NCBI GenBank assembly: GCA_014529385.2
Contig: CM043966.1
Coordinates: forward strand, 91,186,587 to 91,250,586
From: Adiantum capillus-veneris
Lineage: Eukaryota > Streptophyta > Polypodiopsida > Polypodiales > Pteridaceae
Length of the DNA: 64,000 nt
Direction of reading: 5' to 3'
Positions 22,964 through 31,937 of this stretch are shown here, piece by piece. The notes under the pieces were generated by a model. The model was not told the origin of the DNA and searched no databases. It saw nothing but the letters and a program-made list of their open reading frames with translations. How positions within the stretch are numbered: position 1 is the first letter of the stretch; each line of letters begins with the position of its first letter. A program made the position numbers and the translations under genes.

Positions 22964-24882
22964 AAACCAGCCATAGAAAGCATACTACGGACTTTTTCCT
23001 GTATAGTCCTGTTCATGCGCTCTGCCACACCATTTTGAGGAGGTGTATAGGGAGCACTAAGCTCGCGCCGTATACCCTTCTCAACACATAATGTTGTGAA
23101 AGCATGAGACATAAATTCACCCCCATTGTCCGTACGTAAGCACTTCAACTTACAACCTGATTGGTTTTCAACAAGAGCCAACCATTGCTTAAATATATCA
23201 AACACCATATCCTTCTTACGAATGGGGTATGCCCATACCTTCCTGCTAGCATCATCAATGAACGTAACAAAGTACATAGCACCTCCAAGAGAAGCATTGG
23301 GCATCGGCCCACATACATCACTATGCACCAAAGCTAGCTTTTCCAAAGATCTGTGTGGAACACTTTTCTTATGAGAAGACCGATCATGTCGACCATAAAG
23401 GCAATGCTCACAAAACTCAAAACCACCAAAATCTGAAACGGGAATGTAATCCGCACGTGCCAACAACTTCAAACCTTTTAGTGACATATGCCCCAAACGC
23501 TGATGCCATAAAGAAGCAGGAGGTTGCTCAGTGATCCCCACAATGTGATCAGCCACACTAGCTACACAAAGGGAATACAACGTATTCCTCTTAGCACCTT
23601 TAACCAAAACAAGGCTGCCCTTAGTGATCTTCCAACCTCCATCACCAAAAGATACATTGAAACCAAGTGAATCCAACTGACCCACACTAATCAAGCTTTT
23701 TGCAAGAGCCGGCACATGACGCACACGCTGCAAGACAAACGTAGTAGAGTTTGGCATAGCCAAATGAATATCCCCAATGCCATGAATCTGCATAGAACGC
23801 CCATCGGCAATCCTGACAGTACCTGTGCTCGAAGCATCATAGTCATGAAACCACGACCTATGAGGCGTAACGTGAAAAGAAGCACCACTGTCAATGACCC
23901 AATCCATAGGCATACTACGCTCATGAGTGAGAAGAAAAGCGTCATCAAAATAGGATGCAAGCAACACATCACCAAGCTCTTCACTAGTAGCACTAGTCGG
24001 AGCACATACATGGTCATCTTGAGAGCTACACTCTCCCTGTGTTGCATTTATCTCCTCAATCTTGACATTGGATTTAGGCTTGTCCTTAGCATCATTGTCT
24101 TTCTTCTTACCATCTCCATTTTCCCTTTTCCACTTGTAACAATCCTTTTTGAAATGGCCTTTTCTACCACAATGAAAACATTCCACATCCTTTTTACTTG
24201 TGCCTGCATGGGACTTGCTTCTAGATTTACCCCTGTTGGACTTATACTTGTCCATAGTCCTGCCTCTGACAACCATTGCACTAGAAGACTTATTACCTGC
24301 ATTATTCTTTCGATTAATCTATTCCGTGAGAAGACTAGACTCCACATTAGTACTTGTCAACTCATTTGCAGGAACCGAGTTACTTATGGCTATCCTAAAT
24401 GTGTCCCATGACTCAGGCAACGTGACAAGTAAAAACATAGCTTTTACATTTTCCTCAAACGTAATTTCCTGCGTAGCAAGTTGGCTGAAAATTGTATTGA
24501 ACTCATTCAAATGCGCATTCATGGAAGCACCTTCCTTCATTCGCAAATCAATAAGCTTTTTAATCCAATACACCATAGAAGCAGCCGAATGCTTATCATA
24601 CATATCGCAAATCCGCTGCCATAGCTCATAAGCTCCACCCTGTGCATCTTTCACATTGTAATAAACAGACTTTGAAAGGGAAAGCCTAATGGTAGACCTG
24701 CACATCTCATCCAACTCCTCCCAATCATCCCTCTCCATGTTCTCTGGCTTAACTCCCTGCAACTTTAGAGGTCGAATATGTTTCTTCTGCACCAAGACAT
24801 CCCAAATCTAATCTTTCCAATATGAGAAGTTAGCACCATCCAACTTCTCAATATTGAAAACTGTGTCCTCTTTAGTGCCCAT
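22964..24882 (-). pseudogene. Element D gag-protease-integrase polyprotein, truncated
   Basis: One minus-strand frame from the ATG at 24882 (MGTKEDTVFNIEKLDGANF) runs to the left junction. Gag: SYWKD, a TAG at 24808-24810, then VLVQKKHIRPL, NEFNTIFSQLATQ, LVTLPESWDTF, and a TAG near 24319. The zinc knuckle is CFHCGRKGHFKKDC. Protease: MDWVIDSGASFHVTPHRSWF with DSG. Pre-integrase: LWHQRLGHMSLKGLKLLA and CEHCLYGRHD. Integrase: VHSDVCGPMP, LRTDNGGEF and NGVAERMNRT supply the D, D and E residues, and the frame breaks off at SMLSMAGLP. It is related to element B (same domain wording) but clearly a different copy lineage. Confidence 0.85.
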
Positions 24883-26057
24883 TACAACAAGAATGCAACA
24901 ATGAGAAACCTGTAACCAACCAACAAACTGCCACAACAAAGTAGTGTTGCAAATCTGACAACACCTGCTGCTCAATCAAAGAGCAAACGCATAGAGTATA
25001 AATCAGCCCATAATATGGTCAAAAAACGTACGTAGAAATCCACAAACAAATGCATAAACCCGTGACACCTGTAACTCAACCGGCCTAGGCAAACTATGCC
25101 ACAAAATGCATCAACAATGAGCTGTCATAGAGGCATAAACATACTCCATGTCTGAATAACCACAATAGAGACATAAGCTGACCAAGCTTACACAAATCCG
25201 TGAGCATAAATGGATCCAAGTGAGCATATAACCAATGCACAAGCTCAACGAAGTCCAATCTCTATTGTCAACCAAGTACCTGTCCGTACTCAAACCACAA
25301 CACTGCAAGCAAGAGCAAACCCGCTCTATGTATAAGTGAACCAAATCTCCACAATATCATGCATAAAGAGTGTCTGTCAAACTGCCATATCCACATCCAT
25401 CAACATACATAGATGATGTAAACCTGTAGCTCAAGAACACGCATAAACAGACTGCCCAGAAGAGTAGAAGCTCCCACTCAAACCACAACCATATGGCTGT
25501 CCCACAGTCAAAATACATGTTTTGTAACCACAGAAGAAACCTGTATCCAAAGCTCCCTGTAACCTGTAACCTGTACCCGTACCTGTACCTGTACCTGCAC
25601 CTGTACCTGCACCTGTACCTGTACCTGTAGTCGAAGAAGACAATGTCGCCAAACTCCCACTCTATCTGTGTGTATGAGGCCACTCCAAGAAGAGGCTACA
25701 CACTCTCAAATGAGCTGTGGGCTCATGTAAGTGGAAGACACTACAACAATGGCACCTGTAATGGCTATGGAAGCTCTGGCAGCAGAAAACTACCAAAGAG
25801 AGATGAAAAACGTAGCTCCTAGTCTGTAGCTCGGATGGGATTTCTAATGGCACGAATGGCTCCGAAAGGGGGGTTAAACCCCAGGACGCCTGATGAAAAT
25901 ACTCGCAGAGTGCTGAACCTTCCAATGCCAAGCTCAGAAAAACCTTCTGCTCTTTGGAAATGCGCGCGTGCGCGAAACCGAAAAACGGCAATGAAACAGC
26001 AGCAAGTTTCAACACACTCAACAATGATGATGAAGCTCTCAATGCTCTCACTACCAA
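24883..26057 (-). other. Leader of element D with ACCTGT hexanucleotide repeat
   Basis: About 1.2 kb lies between primer site and gag on the minus strand, with no supported gene. A hexamer repeat ACCTGT/ACCTGC occupies 25560-25629. Long open frames across it in both directions are low-complexity artefacts. Confidence 0.6.
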
Positions 26058-26069
26058 GCTCTGATACCA
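26058..26069 (-). promoter_or_regulatory. Primer-binding site of element D
   Basis: On the minus strand TGGTATCAGAGC, two bases after the LTR end; initiator-Met type. Confidence 0.88.
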
Positions 26070-26071
26070 CT

Positions 26072-26258
26072 TGTTGGGATCGGAGAGCACACACACAGAG
26101 AGCCAGCACGAAGAAGGAGATAGACGCAGTGTGTGGCGGGGCGGTACTCACACTCCAATGTGTAGTTGTGAGTATAGTTATTATGAATGAGTAAATGAAT
26201 GGTTGTACATGGGCGGCTGAACAACGGGCAGCCGGGCACACGGGCCTTTAACCCAACA
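26072..26258 (-). repeat. Complete LTR of element D
   Basis: 187 bp; on the minus strand it starts TGTTGGGTTAAAGG and ends CCGATCCCAACA, with 7-bp inverted borders TGTTGGG/CCCAACA. It is the 5' LTR of the minus-strand element. Confidence 0.88.
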
Positions 26259-26263
26259 TCCAA

Positions 26264-27322
26264 TCTGTCTTTCTGCCTTATGCAGTTACGAACCTACTTA
26301 TAGGGTTCAGTTTGGCACATGTTGTCACATGGGATACAACATGGTCTAGGAACTCAAGGAGTTTGGTTTAGCCAGTGGAGCAAGACTAATGAGGGTCCCT
26401 CTCACTCCTGTCGTAGAGTGTTTGCAATTACCTCCACACACAAGTACATCCTGTACTTGAAGGATGTTCTTTTTTACACATCCTTTCATGAGACATATTC
26501 CACATGTGGAGAATATGAGTCTCTGGACTGACACTGGCACCATTATTTCAATTATGTGTCACGACAAAGTCCCTAGGTGCTGGTCACATCTGTTTTATAG
26601 ACCACTTTTAGCACGACGTATCAGGAGCAATTTTGTGGCCAAAAATTGTCGGATACTCAGAATGACTTATTAAGGTCCAAGTACCGCTAAACAACATTAC
26701 AGATGGTTGTTTATACATATAGCAAAGCTATAAGTTGTTAATGAAAAAGTTTCATTGTCTGTACCTAGAAGTGATCAATGTTTTACCTTCTATTGTGATT
26801 CAGACGTTTCAGCAAGGCTTGCATAAGATTGAAACTAAACGTATTTAGTTTCTTTTCAGAACTATTTACATTCCTTTTAATGTGTGCTAGGCGCATCACA
26901 TTTTGGCCATAAGTATTGGCAAGGATTAGCATGGATATGCAGGTTCGGGTTAGTTTTTGCTAAATGCATGCACCCTAGGTGTTATGGACGCTAGTGTTTA
27001 GCAAAGGCTGATTTCGAACGGCATGCATATTCCTAAGGTTGTTGCTTATGAAGCATTCTGCACTCTATGTGCACTATCTCTATGAGATAACTTTTGGGTC
27101 TACTAATCACAAATAGAGGTCTTGGCTCGGTTTGGGAGTTTGTAGATTTTCTCAAGTTAACCACGATGATTGTACAATACTGCGATTCTCCGTCTACCAC
27201 TCATCTGGGACGACTGTCTGTAAACCGTGAGGAAAACACACCTCAGTATTGTGAGTTATCCAAGGAGATAGGCAGATTACAAAGAGTAATATTGCGCTAA
27301 AGGATCTGCTAAGAGCATACGT
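26264..27322 (+). other. Interior of element C between D and E: decayed integrase region
   Basis: No intact frame. Immediately before E the sequence AAAGGATCTGCTAAGAGCAT matches the integrase segment of A (AAGGATATGCTACGAGCATA at 39181), and 27190-27235 resembles the segment around the catalytic Glu with indels. So this is the remnant of the integrase of C, interrupted by E at 27323. Confidence 0.5.
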
Positions 27323-28151
27323 TGTCGTGCTGTGACACGTACATAGTGGGAACGCATGCTACAAGATCTATCTTGTAACTTTTTAGATACATAATTATCT
27401 TTTCTATAATGTACATATGTATATTTAAGTATAATAATAAGCCTTATATCTCATCCTATTATTTTTCTCAAGGGTAACCTATCCTTACTTTACCATCAGA
27501 AAATACTATGGGAAAAGCTCAATAGCTCCGCCTCTTTAACTTGGGGCAAAAAGCATTGATTCTTTATTTCTACTATCTCATTATCATCTCACACCCTAGC
27601 TAGATCCTATATCTAGGGTAAACTCCAATATATATATATATATATTCTATGTTTTTTTATATTTTTCTTATATTTCTTTTTAAATAGCTACTAGGAGGGA
27701 ATCAAATCCTAGTGGGACACTAGGTGGCATGATTTCAAAGATACACTTATTTTAATGCATTATTGCAAGCATGATTACAAAACTTTGTCAAGGAGCAATG
27801 TCATGCTTTCATATGGCATGAGGTGTCCTTTGGAATTAAATGAAAGTCTAGGCTAAGGGGACCACGGGAAGACTTTTTCTGCCAGAAATGGACCCTATAT
27901 TGATGAATTTTTTACACAAGGTTCCAATCCGAATTGGAAAATGATTTTAAAATAAAAATCGTAGCTAATGAGTTGAAGTTTCTGCCCATATTTTTACTTT
28001 TTTATTTGGAGCCACGGTTGAGGAGATATGATCAAAATACTGGACCCCAGTCTGCCCACATCATGCAGGGACAACTCATTTTCAACTTTTCCAATTCCTA
28101 TTCACACTGGCTCCTCTCTTCTTGTGTAAACCCTTGGGGGTTCCCTTCACC

Positions 28152-28158
28152 TATAAAA
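28152..28158 (+). promoter_or_regulatory. LTR TATA box of element E, 5' copy
   Basis: TATAAAA after CACC; the 3' LTR has the same box at 36200-36206. This predicts that everything downstream in the LTR, including the mini-ORFs, is transcribed. Confidence 0.55.
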
Positions 28159-28734
28159 CGGTACCTGTTCTTCCTTGAAAAGAAAACTCAAGCATTCAAG
28201 CCATTGATGAGAGGAATTCTTGAGGGAGTGAGTAGTAATGCCTAATTGTACTTAGCCATTAACCTAAGCCTAAGCCTACACTTTCTCCTAGAGGAAGACT
28301 AGCCATCCTTGCATGCTATCCTTGGAAGATCAACTCTAATCAAAGAAGGGCGTGGACTTGGAGTATCAATCAAAGTTGAATTCTCCCCTCTTCTTCTCTC
28401 TCCATCAATAATGGTGCCGAAGGGTTTGTCAAGTAAGATGTGTTCTACATTGATGTTTTCTTGATTTCTTGTTGTTTTCATTTTCATCTCTAATCCAAAA
28501 TATATATATATATATGTATCTAATCTCATCTCCTTAACCAAACCTATCTCTCTCACTCTTAGTAATTCATCCTCTCTACAAATTTTAGGTTCTCCTTGCT
28601 ACAGGTATATCTCTCCCCGCAGTATCCTTATTGCCTACGGGCAAGAATAGGGCTTGGAAGGGAAACTTCTCATCTCTTCACTTCTCTCATATCTACATTT
28701 TTCTCATATCTACATTTCTCACATACTATCCTAG

Positions 28735-28953
28735 ATGAATAACCCACATAATGATCATTTCTATCGCTTTCACTCTGTACGATCTATTAGAATTAACGTA
28801 TGGATTAGCCGTAAAATACACTTTCAACAACGTATAGTGTTTCTCTTCGTCCTTGAAAGACTCAATGAAATACTTCTATCACCGGATCCCATCATACTAC
28901 CTCTCATAGACTATAATTTTTCTTTTGATGTAAGCGTAGTTATCTTGCTATGA
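28735..28953 (+). CDS. LTR mini-ORF 1 of element E, 5' copy, unknown function
   Basis: 72 codons from ATG 28735 (MNNPHNDHFYRFHS) to TGA. A pyrimidine-rich stretch ending CCTAG directly precedes the ATG and looks like a splice acceptor. The second half has RLNEILLSPDPIILPLIDY and ends in a hydrophobic DVSVVILL. About 40% of aligned residues match mini-ORF 2 without gaps. I do not recognise the family. Expression is unproven, and no signal peptide or clear domain is visible. Confidence 0.4.
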   Translation: MNNPHNDHFYRFHSVRSIRINVWISRKIHFQQRIVFLFVLERLNEILLSPDPIILPLIDYNFSFDVSVVILL

Positions 28954-29162
28954 ACCAAGAGGATTTGTACACACAATTAATCCCAATCACTAGACAAAAT
29001 ATATATATTATGGTAAGCAAAAAACTACAATTCCAAAGAACAATTTGTAGCCTATTTGGTCAGCCAAGATTGAATGCCATTAACTCATCTATTAACCCTT
29101 TCATATTACCCATGATACGATATGACCATAGCCTTGATGTTTTCATCTTCGTATTGTTTTGA
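28950..29162 (+). CDS. LTR mini-ORF 2 of element E, 5' copy, unknown function
   Basis: 70 codons (MNQEDLYTQLIP...), starting in the stop of mini-ORF 1 (ATGA overlap). Core RLNAINSSINPFILPMIRYD parallels RLNEILLSPDPIILPLIDYN of mini-ORF 1, and the end DVFIFVLF parallels DVSVVILL. Several matching residues use quite different codons (for example Ser as TCT against AGC), so the likeness is at protein level, not just a DNA repeat. Confidence 0.4.
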   Translation: MNQEDLYTQLIPITRQNIYIMVSKKLQFQRTICSLFGQPRLNAINSSINPFILPMIRYDHSLDVFIFVLF

Positions 29163-29369
29163 CATTCTCTTTTGTGTTCTTTCTTTGTGTGTGTGAGTGC
29201 AAGAGAGAAAGAGTGAGTCTTCTTTGATTGAACTTCTTTCCAAACCCTAGTCTTCATGGCATCTATGGTTTAACTCTTTCATATAGTTTTTGTTGAGTTC
29301 TCTCACAAGCTCTCATAGCCATAAGCCCGGTGCTTTCCTGGCAAGACCGCAAATTTCTCGACATATTTT

Positions 29370-29388
29370 TGGTGGACCCGACGCGAAA
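29370..29388 (+). promoter_or_regulatory. Candidate primer-binding site of element E
   Basis: TGGTGGACCCGACGCGAAA begins six bases after the LTR. It starts with TGG as a primer site must, but is not the initiator-Met type used by A, B, C and D. I could not assign the tRNA. Confidence 0.5.
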
Positions 29389-29416
29389 CTGCTAGGGTGA
29401 GATTTTGTGGATAACC

Positions 29417-30652
29417 ATGGGTGATCATGCTGAGCAACAGGGTATGCATTTTGACCCAGCAACAATTCAAATGTTTCAAGCATTTGCAATGTTCATGCAA
29501 CAACAACATGCCATTGAAAGAAGGGAGATTTCAGCAACGAAGGCCATACAAGCAGTCGTCAATAGAATGGATCAGTTCAATGGCAAAGATGTAACCAAGT
29601 ACTTACGCGATTATGTGAAGGAGATGGAGTTGCATCGCGTGCCAAAAGGTGAGATGATTCAAAGCTTTGAGCTAGTTGTTGCTCCAGAAATTAGAGAGCA
29701 TGTTAGGGTAATTAAAGATGGGCATGTGAGAAATTGGGAAGAACTCAAAGTAGCTTTAAAGGAGGAATATTTCATGGAGGACTCTGAGAGAGTGACCAAA
29801 AGGACATTCTTAGAATGGGTAGTCAAGCCAAAGCAAGGACTATCAATAACAGAGCTACTTAGGGAATTTGAGCGGCGCTATGCACAACTCACCAGGACAG
29901 AAAGGGCCACACTAGATGCAGAGAAGACAGATCTTTTCTTACAAGCTGCAGGTAAAGAGTTTCAAGAAAATTTGGAGCTTCTTCTTGAAGATAAAGATGC
30001 TGAGCAAGGACTAAAGACCGACTGGAATGAGGTTGAAGGTGCTGTCTCACTGCTTGCCAAACGACAAAGAAGAAGGGACAAGATGGTAGTAAACACTACA
30101 AGTCCTTCCACCTCAACTTCTGACAAAATGGTAAAGCCTACTTTTATCGCTCCTAAGTTTGATGAGTCCATGCTAGATGAGCTTGTGAAGGGAATGCGTG
30201 ACTTGAAGGTGAAGTTTGCAAAGCTTGAAGAAAAAGGCCAACCATCAGGGCCACTTCCTAGGCAAAGACAACAGCCCAAAGAAGGGTTTGTTAATAGATG
30301 TATTTGGTGTGATAGTACAGACCATGTAAGAAGGGATTGTGATGATTTTAGTGATGCTTTGTCAAAAGATGTTGTCTTTTTTAAGGATGGTAAAATCCAC
30401 TTAAGAGAGACAGGTCTACCCTTGAGGACTAACTTTGGGAAGGGGGGAATGCAAACCTTAGTTGAAGATATGGCAACTAAGCATGCCACCTCTTCAGTTG
30501 AGGCAGCTACTTATGGAGTAAAAATTGAACATTTTTGTGATGACGAGGTGAGTGACCATCATGGTCAAATTTGGCCAAATGTCATGCAATTAGCTAAAAA
30601 GGAAAGCTTACAAAAGAGATTCTACATGAAGCAGGTGATTGCATACGTCTAG
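29417..30652 (+). CDS. Element E gag
   Basis: The start is the ATG at 29417 in ACCATGG context (MGDHAEQQGMHFDP), giving about 411 residues. The capsid part has MDQFNGKDVTKYLRDYVKEM, WEELKVALKEEYF, LEWVVKPKQGLSITELLREF and FLQAAGKEFQENLELLLED; a zinc knuckle CIWCDSTDHVRRDC (CX2CX4HX4C) follows around residue 295. It is open to its end. The frame changes near 30600 at an AAAAAGG tract: the other frame continues with ETGWNDPVDSLSVHAYI into the next ORF, so the true gag-pol reads through by a frameshift, or one base was lost. Confidence 0.8.
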   Translation: MGDHAEQQGMHFDPATIQMFQAFAMFMQQQHAIERREISATKAIQAVVNRMDQFNGKDVTKYLRDYVKEMELHRVPKGEMIQSFELVVAPEIREHVRVIKDGHVRNWEELKVALKEEYFMEDSERVTKRTFLEWVVKPKQGLSITELLREFERRYAQLTRTERATLDAEKTDLFLQAAGKEFQENLELLLEDKDAEQGLKTDWNEVEGAVSLLAKRQRRRDKMVVNTTSPSTSTSDKMVKPTFIAPKFDESMLDELVKGMRDLKVKFAKLEEKGQPSGPLPRQRQQPKEGFVNRCIWCDSTDHVRRDCDDFSDALSKDVVFFKDGKIHLRETGLPLRTNFGKGGMQTLVEDMATKHATSSVEAATYGVKIEHFCDDEVSDHHGQIWPNVMQLAKKESLQKRFYMKQVIAYV

Positions 30653-30672
30653 AAACAGGATGGAATGATCCA

Positions 30673-31791
30673 GTGGACTCATTGTCAGTGCATGCCTACA
30701 TTACAAAATGCCAACAAAATGAGGCAATTGTAGAAGAGAAGCGCAGACGTGAGAATGCTGATGAAGGACCATCAAAAAGAGCTTCTAGAAGTGGGGGAAG
30801 AAGCGACTCAATGCCTTCTCAAACACCCTCAACACAAGGAGCATCTCCACCTGAAGTACTCATGGAGGAGTCTACAACAGGAAAGAAGAAAGAGCCAACG
30901 AAAGGTAAGACAAAAGGCCCTACTTATAAACTACAATCTGATATTGAGATTGCTACAGATTTAAAGAAAGTCTTGGAGGAAAGGATCTTGAATAGCAAGA
31001 TTGGGTTTACTCTGAGAGAAGTTCTTGGCATTGCAAAGCGTGAATTCCATGAGGAGATCATTGACATCATCAAGAGGAAGAGACAAACCCTTGCTGAATT
31101 TTCTCGTCCACAGGTTGAAGGGAAAACCTCAAAGACACAAGGGATGCAACTGCAAAATAAGGAGAATGATGGAGCTGTGGTAGGATGCTACCAATTTAGT
31201 GGGAGAGTGAAGCAAGTGCATTTCTCAAATGATGATGAAGAAGTCGAAGATATTCCTAGGAGTTACTATTCACGAAGTCATTGGGCAAGGGCTACTACAG
31301 AAACTTTGATCAAGGTAGGTGATCTTGAAGAGCCATTTGTTGCTTTGATTGACCATGGTTCAGAAATAAACATAATGTCAAAGAGTCTCTACAACAAGTG
31401 CAAATGGCCGATGGACACAGATCATGGCTGGATAGTAAAAGTGGCAAACATTTCATCCGTTGAATTGTATGCAGCATGTGCAGGTGTGAAGGTAACAATA
31501 GGTGATGTAAAGATTGACCAAAACTTCTTTGTACAGGATACATCTTCATATCATCTCATCCTTGGACAGCCCTACATTGTGGGAGTTCGAATGGAAACAA
31601 AGGTAATGGATGATGGTTCAACATATGCTAGGATACGTAGCAAAGATGGTAAACGAGCTGTCCAATTTCTCACAATTTGTGTGAACCATGAAAGAAATTG
31701 TGACAACCTCAAAGAACATCCTCTACCAAAGGTGAGCAAAGAGTTTCATGATCATAGAGAAATGATGGGTTTTGGCCAAGTACCATTGTAA
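30673..31791 (+). CDS. Element E protease-containing segment
   Basis: A Lys/Arg/Ser-rich linker (about residues 15-110) is followed by the aspartic protease: VALIDHGSEINIMSKSLYNK, with Asp-His-Gly in place of the usual D-T/S-G, then IDQNFFVQDTSSYHLILGQP and GVRMETKVMDDGSTYARIRS. The His variant and the surrounding wording match a gypsy lineage that I recall from basidiomycete fungi. The segment continues the gag frame after the shift near 30600. It ends at TAA 31791; the following 31792-31937 is out of frame and full of stops. Confidence 0.75.
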   Translation: MDSLSVHAYITKCQQNEAIVEEKRRRENADEGPSKRASRSGGRSDSMPSQTPSTQGASPPEVLMEESTTGKKKEPTKGKTKGPTYKLQSDIEIATDLKKVLEERILNSKIGFTLREVLGIAKREFHEEIIDIIKRKRQTLAEFSRPQVEGKTSKTQGMQLQNKENDGAVVGCYQFSGRVKQVHFSNDDEEVEDIPRSYYSRSHWARATTETLIKVGDLEEPFVALIDHGSEINIMSKSLYNKCKWPMDTDHGWIVKVANISSVELYAACAGVKVTIGDVKIDQNFFVQDTSSYHLILGQPYIVGVRMETKVMDDGSTYARIRSKDGKRAVQFLTICVNHERNCDNLKEHPLPKVSKEFHDHREMMGFGQVPL

Positions 31792-31937
31792 AGCGGAATT
31801 GCAGTGGTACAGAAAGAAAAAGGGTCTCGCCTGATCCAAAAATAGGTGAAGCGTTTTCAATGAGCTCCTTGGTAACAAAGAATGGATCAATATGTTTTAC
31901 AAAACTTGAAGATTTGAAGAGATGTGAGAGGTAATAT

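Larger units (their letters stand above)
22936..26258 (-). mobile_element. Element D: Copia derivative with two inverted LTR-start ends
   Basis: A 3,323-bp insertion flanked by TCCAA on both sides (22931-22935; 26259-26263). The right end is a complete 187-bp LTR in minus orientation with its primer site (26058-26069). Minus-strand gag, protease and integrase follow. The integrase stops after SMLSMAGLP and is joined to the reverse complement of the first 28 bp of the same LTR (22936-22963). Both outer ends are therefore LTR starts in opposite orientation, making 28-bp terminal inverted repeats. RT, RNase H and a normal 3' LTR are absent. Confidence 0.85.
27323..29363 (+). repeat. 5' LTR of element E
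   Basis: The 2,041-bp LTR carries a promoter-like TATAAAA (28152-28158) and, about 580 bp downstream, two overlapping mini-ORFs. AT-rich short repeats occur near 27632-27645 and 28500-28515. Confidence 0.92.

Noticed and set aside
25431-25683. Minus-strand open frames with Gly-Thr or Tyr-Arg repeats
   Set aside because: Low-complexity translation of the ACCTGT hexamer repeat.
22936-26258. Element D as a DNA transposon with 28-bp terminal inverted repeats
   Set aside because: The ends are Copia LTR sequence, the interior encodes gag, protease and integrase, and a tRNA primer site adjoins the right end.
27934-28245. A 103-codon frame in the 5' LTR of element E, upstream of the mini-ORFs
   Set aside because: It mostly precedes and overlaps the TATA box and is broken in the 3' LTR copy (36226 stop), unlike the mini-ORFs, so it is probably promoter DNA.
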